DNA of 64,000 bases from positions 7,502,001 through 7,566,000 of the forward strand of contig JAYKYS010000010.1 in NCBI GenBank assembly GCA_036924285.1, written 5' to 3'. Made by a program: the position numbers and the translations under genes. Of the stretch, positions 44,400 through 55,085 are shown piece by piece. A model generated the notes under the pieces. It ran no database searches and had not been told where the DNA came from. It worked only from the letters and a program-made list of their open reading frames with translations. This DNA comes from Asterella californica (Eukaryota > Streptophyta > Marchantiopsida > Marchantiales > Aytoniaceae). Every line of letters begins with the position of its first letter. Position 1 is the stretch's first letter.

Positions 44400-44960
44400 T
44401 ACATCCAAAACTACGTAAAATCCCTTATGGGAATGATTGGAACATATACACGTTTTATTTACGTTCAAAACTACATAAAATCCTCCATGGGAGCAACTGT
44501 AACGTGTTTTTGAGGTGAGATTTGAAAGACCTTTCTAGTACCAATCAAACCTCTCCCAATAGCAAAAACTGTTGAAAAAGGAGACGTATGACAATAAACT
44601 ACTTACGTCAATTCCTAAAAATGTAAATCCAAAATTGCATAAAATATTTTATGGGAGTGATTGCAACATATGCAAGTTGAGCTTCTGTTGCTGTTCGTTA
44701 GCATAGCTATATGTTGATTCTGAAAAAATAGAAAAGAAGAAAAGAATTTGTTTTCGTGTAATGGATGGTTAAATGACAGAGTAACTTTAAAAACCGAAAA
44801 AAATTGGATTAGATCTGGATAAATCACTAATGCATAGCCCCATAGTTAAATTGCAAGCGTAGTTCTTTGTTTACATCCAAAATTACATAAAATCCTCTAT
44901 GGGAACAACCACAACTTCTTTTTGAGGTGAGATTTAACTTGTCTTTCTAGGACCATTCAA
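44400..44960 (+). repeat. Family Q repeats (ACATAAAATCCTCTATGGGA), four copies
   Basis: Near 44403, 44467, 44625 and 44875 a phrase TTACATCCAAAA(C/T)TACATA plus AAATCC(T/C)(C/T)(T/C)ATGGGA is followed by an AAC-type word. Two copies continue with TTTTTGAGGTGAGATTT, CTTTCTAG(G/T)ACCA and CTCTCCC. A single copy is at 27204. Confidence 0.65.
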
Positions 44961-45189
44961 ATCTCTCCCTGTAGCGAAAACTACAGAAGAAGATGTAAGT
45001 CTCAAATATCATACCGTGACTTCAAAGAATGCAATGAGATTCAAAACTTTTCAGCCATGTGCAAGAAATCACATTTCGAACATAGAATACTAACGTCTAT
45101 TGGAATAATTTGCAACAGAAATCTATAAAATGTTTTATAGAAAGTTATGGGAATTCTTTATCGCTAAGGATTATGAAAAGCGTGCATTA

Positions 45190-45350
45190 TCATATGAGTT
45201 GAGTTTACTTCACGTATTGGAGTGTCCTTTTATTAATGAGGATAAATTATTATTTTTATCATATGAGTTGAGTTTACTTCATGTACTGGAGTGTCCTTTC
45301 TATGAATAAGGATAAAATATTATTTTTAGAACAAATCAGATGTGATCTTG
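45190..45350. repeat. 69-bp tandem duplication
   Basis: TCATATGAGTTGAGTTTACT starts at about 45190 and 45258, each followed by TTCA(C/T)GTA(T/C)TGGAGTGTCC and AAATTATTATT-type sequence. It overlaps the tail of the SINE that continues to 45612. Confidence 0.7.
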
Positions 45351-45612
45351 GTGTGTTTTGGAAATAATTCAATATTCTAGATACCCCTCTAAATCTTCAA
45401 GCTTGTGTGTATTGGAAACAATTTAATACTCCAGATACTCTCCTAAATCTTCAAGGTAGTAATGATATTATTATGTTATACTAGTCTCTTTGTAATAATG
45501 ATATTATTATATATGAAAGTTCCCTAAAAACTAAAAGTAAAATTTTTCCGACTCGAACTCCAGACGTATGGTGTCTTAGCGAGTCCAGTTATCATTGTGC
45601 TAAGTTCAGCAT
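45255..45612 (-). mobile_element. tRNA-derived SINE family S, copy 1
   Basis: On the minus strand, A-box TAGCACAATGA (45592-45602; 10 of 11) and a perfect B-box GTTCGAGTC (45550-45558) are separated by 33 nt. The full head resembles a tRNA (TAAGACACCATACGTCTGG, then AGTTCGAGTCGG). The body, AT-rich, aligns with the copy near 60850-61140: TTCATGTA(C/T)T(G/A)GAGT, AATATTATTTTTA, AATCAGAT-(G/T)T(G/C)ATCTTGG. It contains an internal duplication of about 60 bp ending CTAAATCTTCAAG. Confidence 0.6.
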
Positions 45613-45807
45613 ATATAGAGTATAGTACATGAGTAATTTCTTCTTTGCTTTCAACTCCTGAAGTCTGGATTCTTTACTACCACAGTTATCAAATTTAGTC
45701 AAGACATTCTAAATACATTTTATTTTCACATCGTAAGGGATCAGCCTTCTATCTATCGTTTGACATGCATCTGAGCTATTTTGCATACACAAAAATTTCC
45801 ATATATC

Positions 45808-45849
<42 letters not shown>

Positions 45850-46089
45850 CAATATATAAAATTAATTTAAATCAGATGACATAACCAATGGATCAAGGAA
45901 TGAAGAGCCCCAGTTTTTTATCTTCCAAATCCGCTTGTTCTTTTCTTTCCCCTACCAGAAGTGAATGTTGCAAGTGAATGTTGCATGCATATATTGAAAA
46001 ACGATTGAATCTCCCTAATGATCCGCTCACGATGAATTGTGTATAAAAATGGATCTTTGGTAACTTCAGTTAACTTGGTTTTCCAAGTT
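45613..46089. other. Non-coding; AT dinucleotide tract
   Basis: An (AT)n run at 45812-45846. Otherwise nothing recognised. Confidence 0.6.
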
Positions 46090-46510
46090 GAACCGTGTCA
46101 GAGGGGAAAACTACAAACAAACTATGAAATGGTGGCTATGAGGAGTTCTTGTGAATGTGGTTAGTACTTGGTCTGTTTCGTTTCAAGATAGAACCGAATC
46201 GAACTTACAACAAATTGTTGAGAATCATACTATTTTCCAACCCTTAGAACCAAACTATGGTATCTGAAATAAACCAGTTTGGAACCAATGACAGTTGCAA
46301 TTTATACAAAAGAATTAGTAAATTAAATTCTTCTTCTTCATAGTTTTGGAACTAAAACCAACCATTAAAAAATAAAATCAAACCTTCATTTAGAACCAAA
46401 CCGTTTTTCAACCCTTTGGAACTGAAACCAAATAGACTTTCTAAACTTAGAACCAAACTGAACTTTGCAACTTAGAATTGAAATCAAACTTTAGGACCGA
46501 ACCTAAAAAT
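46090..46510. repeat. Degenerate AACC(A/G)AACT-rich block 2
   Basis: Dense AGAACCAAAC, GGAACTGAAACC, GAACCGAATCG and AACCAAACTGAAC words. Similar to the block at 18200-18395. Confidence 0.5.
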
Positions 46511-47310
46511 ACAATTAGATTTCAAATGATGGTAGACCTCTAGGTCTGGCTGAGTCACTTAATGTGATGTCAGGTGCATTGATAACTCGGTTCTAATCGT
46601 CCAAAATAGATTACAAACAACAATCTTACAATACACCCATGATCAACATGAAGGAAAACATAACATAAAGGAAAAATTGAGAAGGTTTCTAACCATAATC
46701 AAATAGGATTATACCAAGGTGGTGCGATAATGTAGCAATAAAAAAGTCTTACTAGACAACAACGAGATTAAATTTTTTGGATAACATCCTCCTCCACAGC
46801 CTTGTACATATTGCTGCAAAGGGGAAGAATCCACACAGTTTCAAAAAATGCGCATACTTCCAACGGTCACAAGTAGGAGAGACACATTTTTGTGGTAGAG
46901 TTTCCAAAACTATACTGGCTTTGTATCCGAACAAGGGAAGGAACAAAGGAATGAATTTGCTTTTTCATTTTCAGTTCAGTTTCAAAAATGTGGTTGGTCT
47001 CGCCGAACATTCTACGTATTCACGAGTTCTGGTCTCGATTAGGAGACTGGACTATTTTAGCGGTAGAGTTTTCTCACACGCGAGTCTTCTCTCGTTCTAC
47101 TGAACGAGGGACAAGACTTGCTTTTTCGATGTGAGATGCAGCTAACACAGTGAATTGGCAATGAAACCGAACAGTCTTAGATGAGTTTAGCACGAGTCAT
47201 CTGTTGTGACCTTGTACCGTCTCAAGGGAACAGTTTCGTGCGGCTTCAGGAAGCGTGCATCCGAGTTAGCAAGGCCACTTAGTTTCTTAATCATTTTTCA
47301 ACTTGGTTGA
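46511..47310. other. Non-coding, no gene recognised
   Basis: A 108-codon plus-strand frame (46777-47103) matches no family I recognise. Confidence 0.4.
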
Positions 47311-47732
47311 TTATTTTCTCGATCATTTCTGCCAATCATGTGGGATCATTTTTCTGCCGTGGCACCTCTCAGATGAAGACGGACGGTGATTTGCGTTACT
47401 TTGTTGACGAATCGCAGTGAATCATCATTCTTTTAACTTCTTTTTTTGTCCGTTTTGCACTTTGTGGCGAGCTCACTTCCAAGAGTGCTGCGATCAGATC
47501 GTCTGCCATCATGGACAATTGCCTACCACTCTTATTTGTGGATGTCCAGTAGACGTCCATCGACCAATCAGGTTGAAAAATCTCATTGCACCCAAGTCTT
47601 GTCTTAACATTTTCTTCCTTGTAAAAGATGTCTGATGTTTATGGTTTGTAGCAGGTTTGTCTGAAAGACTACCGTGATATGCTTCTCCGCCATGACGAAT
47701 TTGCAATATTCTAACTGACGCGTCTTTCTACA
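47311..47732 (+). other. Left flank of chromovirus, possibly part of the older replicase-like element
   Basis: This GC-moderate flank ends with the target site CTACA (47728-47732). Read across the chromovirus it could join the decayed sequence at 56861 onward, because translation of the left edge (LLRHDEFAIF) and right edge can be put in compatible phases. It is weakly supported. Confidence 0.25.
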
Positions 47733-48800
47733 TGTCGTGACTCTCACTCTCAAGATCAGACGTAGACGCGAACAACAGAACCCTAGTGGACTTGCGCTAG
47801 GTTGTGCACACTGCGAGTAGGACTTAATGACTTGGCCGGGAACTCAAGAACAAATGAATCCTAAATGGTTCTCTGAGCTAAGGTTGAAATATTGGGTTAA
47901 GACATAAGGACCTATCTCAAGACAATCCCAGACGAATGCTGACCTAAGAGGGTAAGTCTGAAAATGGACAGAAACATAAGTCTAAGACATAGGTCCGAGA
48001 TGCGAGACTGAGACGTGAGTCCGATGCACACGGATCGTGGTTAGGAGCCCTAGCAACGTTTTGGATCATGGATAGAGCTCCACGTAAGATCTCGAGGTGA
48101 ATAAAGCATCATTGGAAAGGTCTCGGCGAGAGCTTTCCAGTAACATGCATAACTCTTCAAGCTGACCTCAGAGCTAAGAATTATGGCTGATCCCGTGATC
48201 GAATTATGATATAATTTTCATGGACCAAAGAGGAGAGCGGGGCCGCCGATCCCAAGAAGTATATATGAGGGGGACTCGATGCCTCGGTGGGCCAAGATGA
48301 GTCGTCCGACCCCAAGCATCGATGGACGGACTCCGAGTGCATGAGATGATGCTGGATCAATACCAAAGCACGTTCTGATCCAGACTTGGACGTCTGGACT
48401 TAGGAACGATCTAAGGACTGAGGCAACACTAGAGAACAAGACGGCGGGTTAGATCAGCGTTTGGGAGCCGAGACCTAGACGGACATCACGGACGGTTGGA
48501 CCGCTAGGTGTGCTGGAGGTACCATTTAGGACCTTAGACTTTATGGGAAGTCCGTCCCAAGTCATGTCATGACTTGCTCATGGTTTGAGACCGACCTAGC
48601 CCAGTCTAGGTCGGGACTTAGAGAATGTTGAGCTTGAGAGTTATGGAGACGGTCTGGCTCCGATCCGGACCAAATGAGATTAAGGTAAGTGGTGCATGGA
48701 CGCTAACTTGTGATTGTGGTTTGCAGGTTAGCTTTATGAGTTTCGTGACTTACTGAGCAAGAGCTTTCGCTGGTGCAACAAGACAGTAGCTGCTCGAAAA
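47733..48800 (+). repeat. 5' LTR of chromovirus
   Basis: Begins TGTCGTGACTC and ends GCTCGAAAA, one base before the primer binding site. About 1,068 bp. It is homologous to 54129-55085 plus 56786-56855. It contains the phrases GTGGACTTGCG, TGGTTCTCTGAGC and CTTTATGGGAAGTCCG shared with the 3' copy. Confidence 0.88.
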
Positions 48801-48801
48801 G

Positions 48802-48814
48802 TGGTATCATAGCC
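48802..48814 (+). other. Primer binding site, tRNA-iMet type
   Basis: TGGTATCATAGCC differs by one base from the plant initiator-Met primer site TGGTATCAGAGCC. It lies directly after the LTR. Confidence 0.85.
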
Positions 48815-48965
48815 AACGCTTCGGTGAGCGAGAACTTGAGATAGCGGTTGAAGGCTGGACCCTTGAGGAAGGACGCTAGATACGAAGCGGATCAGCGTTT
48901 CTAGGTGAGCGCTTGGAACAATGGTCGACGTAAGATAGAGTTCCAAGAGAAAGATCAAGAAACGA

Positions 48966-50140
48966 GTGGCGACTGACATCGGGATCAGATTGACTCAAAC
49001 TAGCTCTGAGACACAGTCAAGGGATGATAACCAGCAATCTTTACCCCAACGTCAAAGAAGTTCCGTATCAGCTGCGACACCGCTGCAACAAGATGGAGCT
49101 TTGTCAACGGTGTCCAATGATTCAAGCGTGAGAAGTGAAGAAACTTTGTATGCAGAGCTCATCAAGATGATGAAGATCGTGTAAGAGGGTATGGTCTCTA
49201 AGGATAAACGTATCGTTGAGCTTGAGATAGATGAAAGGAGTTCTTCGTCTATCCGGAAGCTTTGTAAGATAAATTTGTCGATCGTGTTTTCAGATATACG
49301 ACGGGCTCGCAAGATTAAGGATTTCTTAACTAAGTTGGACCTATACTTTGAGGCGCAACAAGTTAAAGAGTCTGACAAGGTGAGAGCGGCGGTTACGTTC
49401 TTGGAGGATCATACTCTTTTCCGGTGGACTACATACAGAGACGAACATGCTTTGATCGTCTTGGCGTTTGGTTGGAAAGAGTTCAAGGAGTTGCTCGTAG
49501 GACAATTCACTTATGAGTATCAAAATATTCGAGTTGCTGTTGAGTTAGTTAGTTGAAGGAGACGGAGGCCTTGAGTGCTTATGTGCGTGAGTTTAGTGCT
49601 AAACTAGATTTGTTCTCCAAGTGGAATGAGGAGATCAAAATATGTATATTTATTGAGAGACTCAAGTCTAGCTCGAAGAAGGCTCTCTTTCGGATGCCGA
49701 AGCTATCTGAGACATGTGCTGAACTTTTGAAACTAACGGAGCGGATTGATGATGACGAAGTGCAACAACAGAAACCTTTTGAATTACATAGTATGGATAA
49801 GGTTCACAAGAAGAACAAGGACTTCAAACGATAATGGATGGAGATGAGAAAGATCGGAAGGACTCTTCTGTCTCGGCAGCAAAGCGGCAGCAAACAAGGT
49901 CGAAACCTAAGGAGCAAACACCTCAGAAGGACAATGGTGCTAAGTTTACTTGCTACAACTGTGACGAGACGGGTCATATTGCTAAGGGGTGTACCAAGCC
50001 CAAGGTTAGTAACTGTAGCATGAATGCGTTTGTTGCAAAGGACTTGTTGGAGGACCAAATAACCATGACCTTAAGAACCACGAAGAAGACTCCGGGGCTA
50101 ATGTTTCTACAAGCCAAAGTTACTAACCTTGATGTTACTT
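48966..50140 (+). pseudogene. gag: Chromovirus gag (capsid and nucleocapsid), broken
   Basis: Three phases carry the frame. 48966-49556 is one phase with an in-frame TAA at 49182. 49553-49834 is the next phase, with capsid-like ALSAYVREFSAKLDLFSKW and FIERLK phrases. From 49834 a third phase contains the zinc knuckle CYNCDETGHIAKGC (about 49951-49992), the C-x2-C-x4-H-x4-C signature of nucleocapsid. The capsid part (DFLTKLDLYFEAQQV, WKEFKELLVGQF) matches the retrotransposon gag pattern. At least two frameshifts and one stop make it non-functional. Some plant elements join gag and pol in one frame; here this cannot be judged. Confidence 0.8.
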
Positions 50141-50497
50141 TTCTTGTGTGGACACAGGAGCGACCCACTCCTTCATAAGTCTCAAGTTGATGAAGAAGTT
50201 GGGCTTGTCTACCTCCAACGCAAACAAGGGCAAGACATATCAAACTTCTTAAGTGGTCTTGGACGTATGATTTGCGTGTGAGAAGTTGGAGTTCACAGAG
50301 AACTTCACGATGTGTGAGATGGATGACATCCATGCGAAACACTTTCTTGGATAGGTTTGAAGTAGAATTTAGACAAAAACGTTTGAGGTTGAACGTCAGA
50401 GTTAAAGGACAGAAGCTGGGAGTGAGGCTGATTCGGAAGATACAAAAAATTGACGACTTTGGGATGAATTTGATCAGAGACAAACAGATAGACTTCA
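50141..50497 (+). pseudogene. pol: Chromovirus aspartic protease region, broken
   Basis: VDTGATHSFIS (from 50148) is the D-T/S-G active site of retropepsins; it is reached only after a one-base shift relative to the upstream frame. The phrase MCEMDDIHAKHFLG follows, then a stop. Further stops occur before the reverse transcriptase. Confidence 0.75.
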
Positions 50498-51500
50498 ATG
50501 AAAGAGTCATGTGTTGATGTGGATTCCAGATTTGACAGACAAGAGGAAACATCAGGAGATGCAACTAAACTTCCGAAGGTGCTTCACAAAGCGATTAAGG
50601 AGTTTGAGGATGTCTTGACAGATAAGTTATTTGCTGAATTATCTCCAATGTGGGTGGTGGATCACAAGATCGAGGTCTTGCCAAGGTCAGAACCACTCAA
50701 TCAGGTAGAACTCCTTGAATTAAAAAGGCAACTCGGTGAGCTATTAGCGCGAGGATATATTCGAACCAGTAAGTCATCTTACGAAGCCCCAGTTCTTTTT
50801 GCAAAGAAGAAGGATGGGAATTTACGACTCTTGGTAGATTATCGTACGCTCAATAACGTGACGGTGACGAATAATTATCCCTTGCCAAGGATAGATGACT
50901 TCTTTGATAGTTAGCAGATGCAAAGTACTTCAACAGGATAGACTTGAAGTCAGGATATTATCAGATCCGGATAGCTGATCCAGATGTTGAGAAGACAGTT
51001 TGTCGAAGCGGTTTATGAATCATTCGAATTCGTGGTGATGTCATTTGGCTCTACAACGTCTCTTCGACGTCCACTACATTGATGAATATAATTTTTCACG
51101 AGGAGATGGATGAGTTTGTCATTTTTTACATTGACGACGTCTTGATCTACTCCAAAACCTTGGAGTCGCACGTGGAGCAGCTAAGGATGATGGTCGACGA
51201 AGCTACGGGAGCATAAGCTATTTGCCAACGTTGACAAGAGTGAGTTTGATTTGGAACGCATTAACTTCTTGAGATATGTCATTAATGCCGAAGGAGTCGG
51301 TCAAGATATGTAGAAGGTGGATGCGATTGTGACTTGGGAGCTTCCTATTCCAGCAAAAAGGATGTGGCAGTTCTTAGGATTGGCGCAGTTCTACCAAGTA
51401 TGTGAAGAAGTTTTCAAAGATCACGAAGCTACTGACGGATTGGACGGGAAAAGATGCACAGATAAGTTGGACCAAGGAGGTGGATGATGCACCAAACGAT
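50498..51500 (+). pseudogene. pol: Chromovirus reverse transcriptase, broken
   Basis: The frame 50498-50914 carries [16 protein letters not shown], the [20 protein letters not shown] block and [14 protein letters not shown], then PLPRIDD, the standard order of gypsy reverse transcriptase. After a TAG at 50912 the domain continues with RIDLKSGYYQIRI and the catalytic YIDD box (51127-51138), FYIDDVLIYSKTLE. Several frame breaks remain. All catalytic landmarks can be located despite decay. Confidence 0.88.
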
Positions 51501-51900
51501 CAAATCCATTTTGTCAAAGGTGTCAGTTTTGAAGGTATCGGAGTTTGACAAACCATTCGAGGTGCACACGGACGCGAGCGACTATGCGATTGACGGAGTG
51601 TTGGTGTAGGATAGAAAGCTTGTAGCATACGAAAGCAAGAAGTTATCTGAGATAGAGAGTGGATGGCCGACTCACGAGAAGGAATTGTTTGCGGTGGTTC
51701 ATTGCTTGAGGAAATGGAGGCATTACTTGGAACTTCACAAAATCCAAGTGTATACTGATAATATTTCGCGTAAGTACTTTGAGACACAAGTATTTCGTGC
51801 TCATGAATGTGACATTAATCCACAAAGTAGGAAAAGACAATGTGGTTCATGACGCCTTGAGTCGCAAGGAGGAATATCTTTCATCGTCGACATAGATTTT
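51501..51900 (+). pseudogene. pol: Chromovirus RNase H, broken
   Basis: FEVHTDASDYAIDGVL gives the first catalytic aspartate. After a TAG (about 51607) comes the block RKLVAYESKKLSEIE, then PTHEKELFAVVHCLRKWRHY and VYTDN, the conserved order of gypsy RNase H. Further stops follow. Confidence 0.82.
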
Positions 51901-53240
51901 GCGAGCTATGTATTCTAAGGAGTCAGACTTGGAGAGACAAATACGTGAAAGTTACATGAGTGATGACCAAGCGAAGAGTACTTGGAACAACTCAAGCTAA
52001 GAGTGAAGTTGCAAAATATGCAGCTGAGACATGACGTACTCATGTCCAAACAAAATAGAGTTTATGTAGGACAAGGAAAACTTGGGACAAAGTTGCTTAA
52101 AGAGTGCCATAATGTGTCCTTATCAGGTCATAAAAGAGAAAAGTCTACTTTAGCCGTGATAGCTAAAAATAATGTTTTTGGTCTCACATGAAAGACGACG
52201 TTGCTCACTTTGTGAAAACATGAATAACCTGTCAAGCGAACCGAGTTTCTAAACTTTAAAAGGGGTTACTTCATCCTTTGCCGATTCTAGCCAGATCTTG
52301 AGAAAGCATCAGCATGGACTTCATTACGTCTCTGCCTGGCTCAAATGAATACAATGCAATCTTTGTGATAGTTGACTGGTTTAGCAAACTAGCGAAGTTT
52401 ACCCTGACCTTGGATACCGCAACAGCATTGACGACTTCTCGGTTGTTCCTAGCTACTTGATGACGTGCACATGGATTACTACGAAAATATATTTCAGACA
52501 CTGTGATTCTAAGTTCACAAGTGTCTTTTGGAAACACTTGTTCCAAAAGTTGGGGACTAAATTAAAATTTAGTACCGCTTTTCATCTCGAAATGGATGGA
52601 CAGACGGAACGAGTTAACTCGACTCTGAACTAATACTTGAGAAATTACGTGAGCGCGGACCAAAGTGATAAGACGGAGTGGCTAAGTCTTGCTGAATATT
52701 GCTACAACTCCACGAAGCATTCAGCAACCGAGGAATCATCTTTCTTGCTGGCTTACAGACATGAGCCAAAAGGGCCTCTTGACTTGACTCTTGCAGGGAA
52801 TTCTACATCAGCATGACCAAGAACACGACAAACATCAGCTGAAGAGTTGGTAGCAAAGATGCAGCGGCACGAGGAACAAGTGAAAAAGAACCTCGAGAAG
52901 ACGCAACAATGTTACACGAAGCAGGTAAACAAACATTGACGGCAAGTGAAGTTTCAAGTGGACGAAGAAGTATGGTTACGTACGAAAAACTTCACCCTTC
53001 CGAAGAGAATATCAGCAAAGTTCTCATCGAAGTTTGCGAGACCTTTTGTCATTGTCAAGAATCAACACGAAGATGTCTATAAGTTAGAATCTTCCTCCAT
53101 AGTGACAATTACATCCGACCTTCCATGTTTCTTTATTAAAGAAATACTTCAAAGATGATTTGCGATCCGAGCACAAAAAGATTCTCAGACCTCAACCTGA
53201 TGTCGTGCAAGGCAAAGCAGGAATACGAGGTGGAGATCAT
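51901..53240 (+). pseudogene. pol: Chromovirus integrase, broken
   Basis: The zinc-binding region is LKECHNVSLSGHKREKSTLA (about 52091-52150), then TCQANRVS. The catalytic core shows SMDFITSLPGSNEYNAIFVI with WFSKLAKF, then [18 protein letters not shown] and [10 protein letters not shown] with the catalytic glutamate. The C-terminal part has CYNSTKHSATEESSF, AYRHEPKGPLDL and a KFQVDEEVWLRTKNF block. Stop codons and frameshifts occur throughout. Confidence 0.85.
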
Positions 53241-53244
53241 TCTA

Positions 53245-53398
53245 TGATTGCGGTGTAAATCTAACCGAACGGAGTACTTGATCAAATGGCGTGGATATCA
53301 TTTGAAAGAAGCAACTTGGATGCCAGAGAAACATCTGGAACATGCAAATGAAGTATTAGATCTCTTCAAATGGCGACAAGTACAACAAAGGCGTTAGC
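53245..53398 (+). pseudogene. pol: Chromodomain of the chromovirus polyprotein
   Basis: A frame reads NRTEYLIKWRGYHLKEATW, then MPEKHLEHANEVLDLFKW. This is the chromodomain signature (YLIKW-GY---TW-P). In chromoviruses this C-terminal module is thought to steer integration to marked chromatin. Upstream the phase breaks, so the protein is not intact. Confidence 0.85.
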
Positions 53399-54114
53399 AA
53401 GATGAGGACATCTCCTTCTAGCGGGAGTGAAGAAACAACAAACCATATGAGTAGCAACTTGAGGCGATTTAGACAGATGGACTTTGTAGCTTTGATTCGT
53501 ATTTTGTGGAAATAAAGAATTGTTTCTTGGAAATTGTCTAAGTCTATTGGTAGTGCATGGCTATGACTAGTTCTGATTAGATGCTTAGGTTATGGCACAC
53601 TCAAAGGAAGCGAGCTGGTTTGGATAAGCATCTAAATCAAGACTAAGCCTTGAAGTCAAGACTTAGGTTTGTCTTAGCATTGACAAAGCAAGTATAAATT
53701 TTTATACTTGTCTTGGGGCTTGGGGTGATGTTGCGTTGCAGTTTGCCAACTACAAGATAAACTTAGTCGCGCGTCTAAGTCAAATCAAGTTGCGACCAGA
53801 AAGTGAGCTTCAGGAGACCCCGTAAGTAGGTGTGAATACTTATAAGTTAGCAAGTTAGAGTCTTAAGTAGAATATTTATAAATTGTCAACTAGTTTTGTT
53901 TAGGGATGGTAAAAAAGGTTAGACTTTCTCGAGACTAGTTGAAATCTTCTAAGTGTTCTAACGACAACTTAAGACTCAAGCCAAGAAGAGAATTGCGGAC
54001 TAGCTATTAGAACGCAATTCTGACGTCAAGGAGTTGCTATCCATTTTGAACTTGGTGTTAATGAGAACTTGGTTTTGAACTTGGTGTTAATTGTTGATGA
54101 GAGCATCAACCTCC
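53399..54114 (+). other. Chromovirus 3' non-coding region
   Basis: About 715 bp between the end of the chromodomain and the polypurine tract. No reading frame of interest. It includes a direct repeat of CTTGGTGTTAAT at about 54050-54090. Confidence 0.6.
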
Positions 54115-54128
54115 AAAGTGGGGGTGAA
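54115..54128 (+). other. Polypurine tract
   Basis: AAAGTGGGGGTGAA lies immediately before the TGTCTCGACC start of the 3' LTR, as expected for plus-strand priming. Confidence 0.75.
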
Positions 54129-55085
54129 TGTCTCGACCCTCAGTCTCAAGATCACACGCAGACGCGAACAAAAGAGCCTTAGTGGACTTGCGTTAAGTTG
54201 TGAACGCTGCGAGTAAGACTTAACGGCTTGGCCGAGAAGTCAGAAACAGATGAACCCTAAGTGGTTCTCTGAGCCAAGGTTGGAACATTGGGTTAAGACC
54301 TAAGGACCTACTCCAAGACAATCTGAGACGAACGCTGACTTAAAGAGGCAAGTCTAGAAACGGCCCGAAACATAAGTCTAAGACATAAGTCCGAGACGCG
54401 AGACTAAGATATGGGTCCGACGAAGATGGACCGTGGTTCAGAGCCCAGCAACCCAAACGAGTAAGGTATCATTGGAAAAGACTCAGTGAGGGCTTTCTAG
54501 TGATATGTAGAACTCCTTGAGTTGACATCCGAGCTGAGAATTTTGATCGATCTCGTGATCAGATTGTGATATAATTTTCAAGGACAAATAAGAAAATGAT
54601 CAGAAATATATATGAAGGGGACTTGATGCCTTGGTGGGTCAAGATGAGTCACCCGACCTCGGAGTTCGACGGACGGACTCTGAGGACATGAGATGATGAC
54701 TGGATCAGTACCAATGCGCGTTTCGGTCTAGACTTGGACGTTTGGACTTAGGAACAAGTTAAGGACTAAGACAAGACTAGGAAATCAGACGGTGGGTTAG
54801 ATCATCGTTCGGGAGCCTAGACCCAATCAGACATCACAGGCAGTTGGACCGCTAGGTGTGCTAGAGGTACCGTTTTAAGACCCTAGACTTTATGGGAAGT
54901 CCGCCCCAAGTCATGTTGTGACTTCCTCATGGTTTAGGACCGGCCTAGCCAGGTCTAGGTCAGGTCTTAAGGAATGTTGAGCTTGAGAGTTATGGAGACG
55001 ATCCAGCTCCGGTCCGGACCATACAAGATTAAGATAAGTCAGCATGGATGTAAACTTGTGATTATGGTTTGCAGGTTAGCGTTGT
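54129..55085 (+). repeat. 3' LTR of chromovirus, first part
   Basis: Aligns with the 5' LTR from TGTC(G/T) to GGTTTGCAGGTTAGC. Interrupted after AGCGTTGT (55078-55085) by the nested insertion; resumes at 56786. Confidence 0.88.

Noticed and set aside
47509..47706. Minus-strand frame near the chromovirus left flank as a separate gene
   Set aside because: Short, no motif; the sequence is better considered flank or relic of the element interrupted by the chromovirus.
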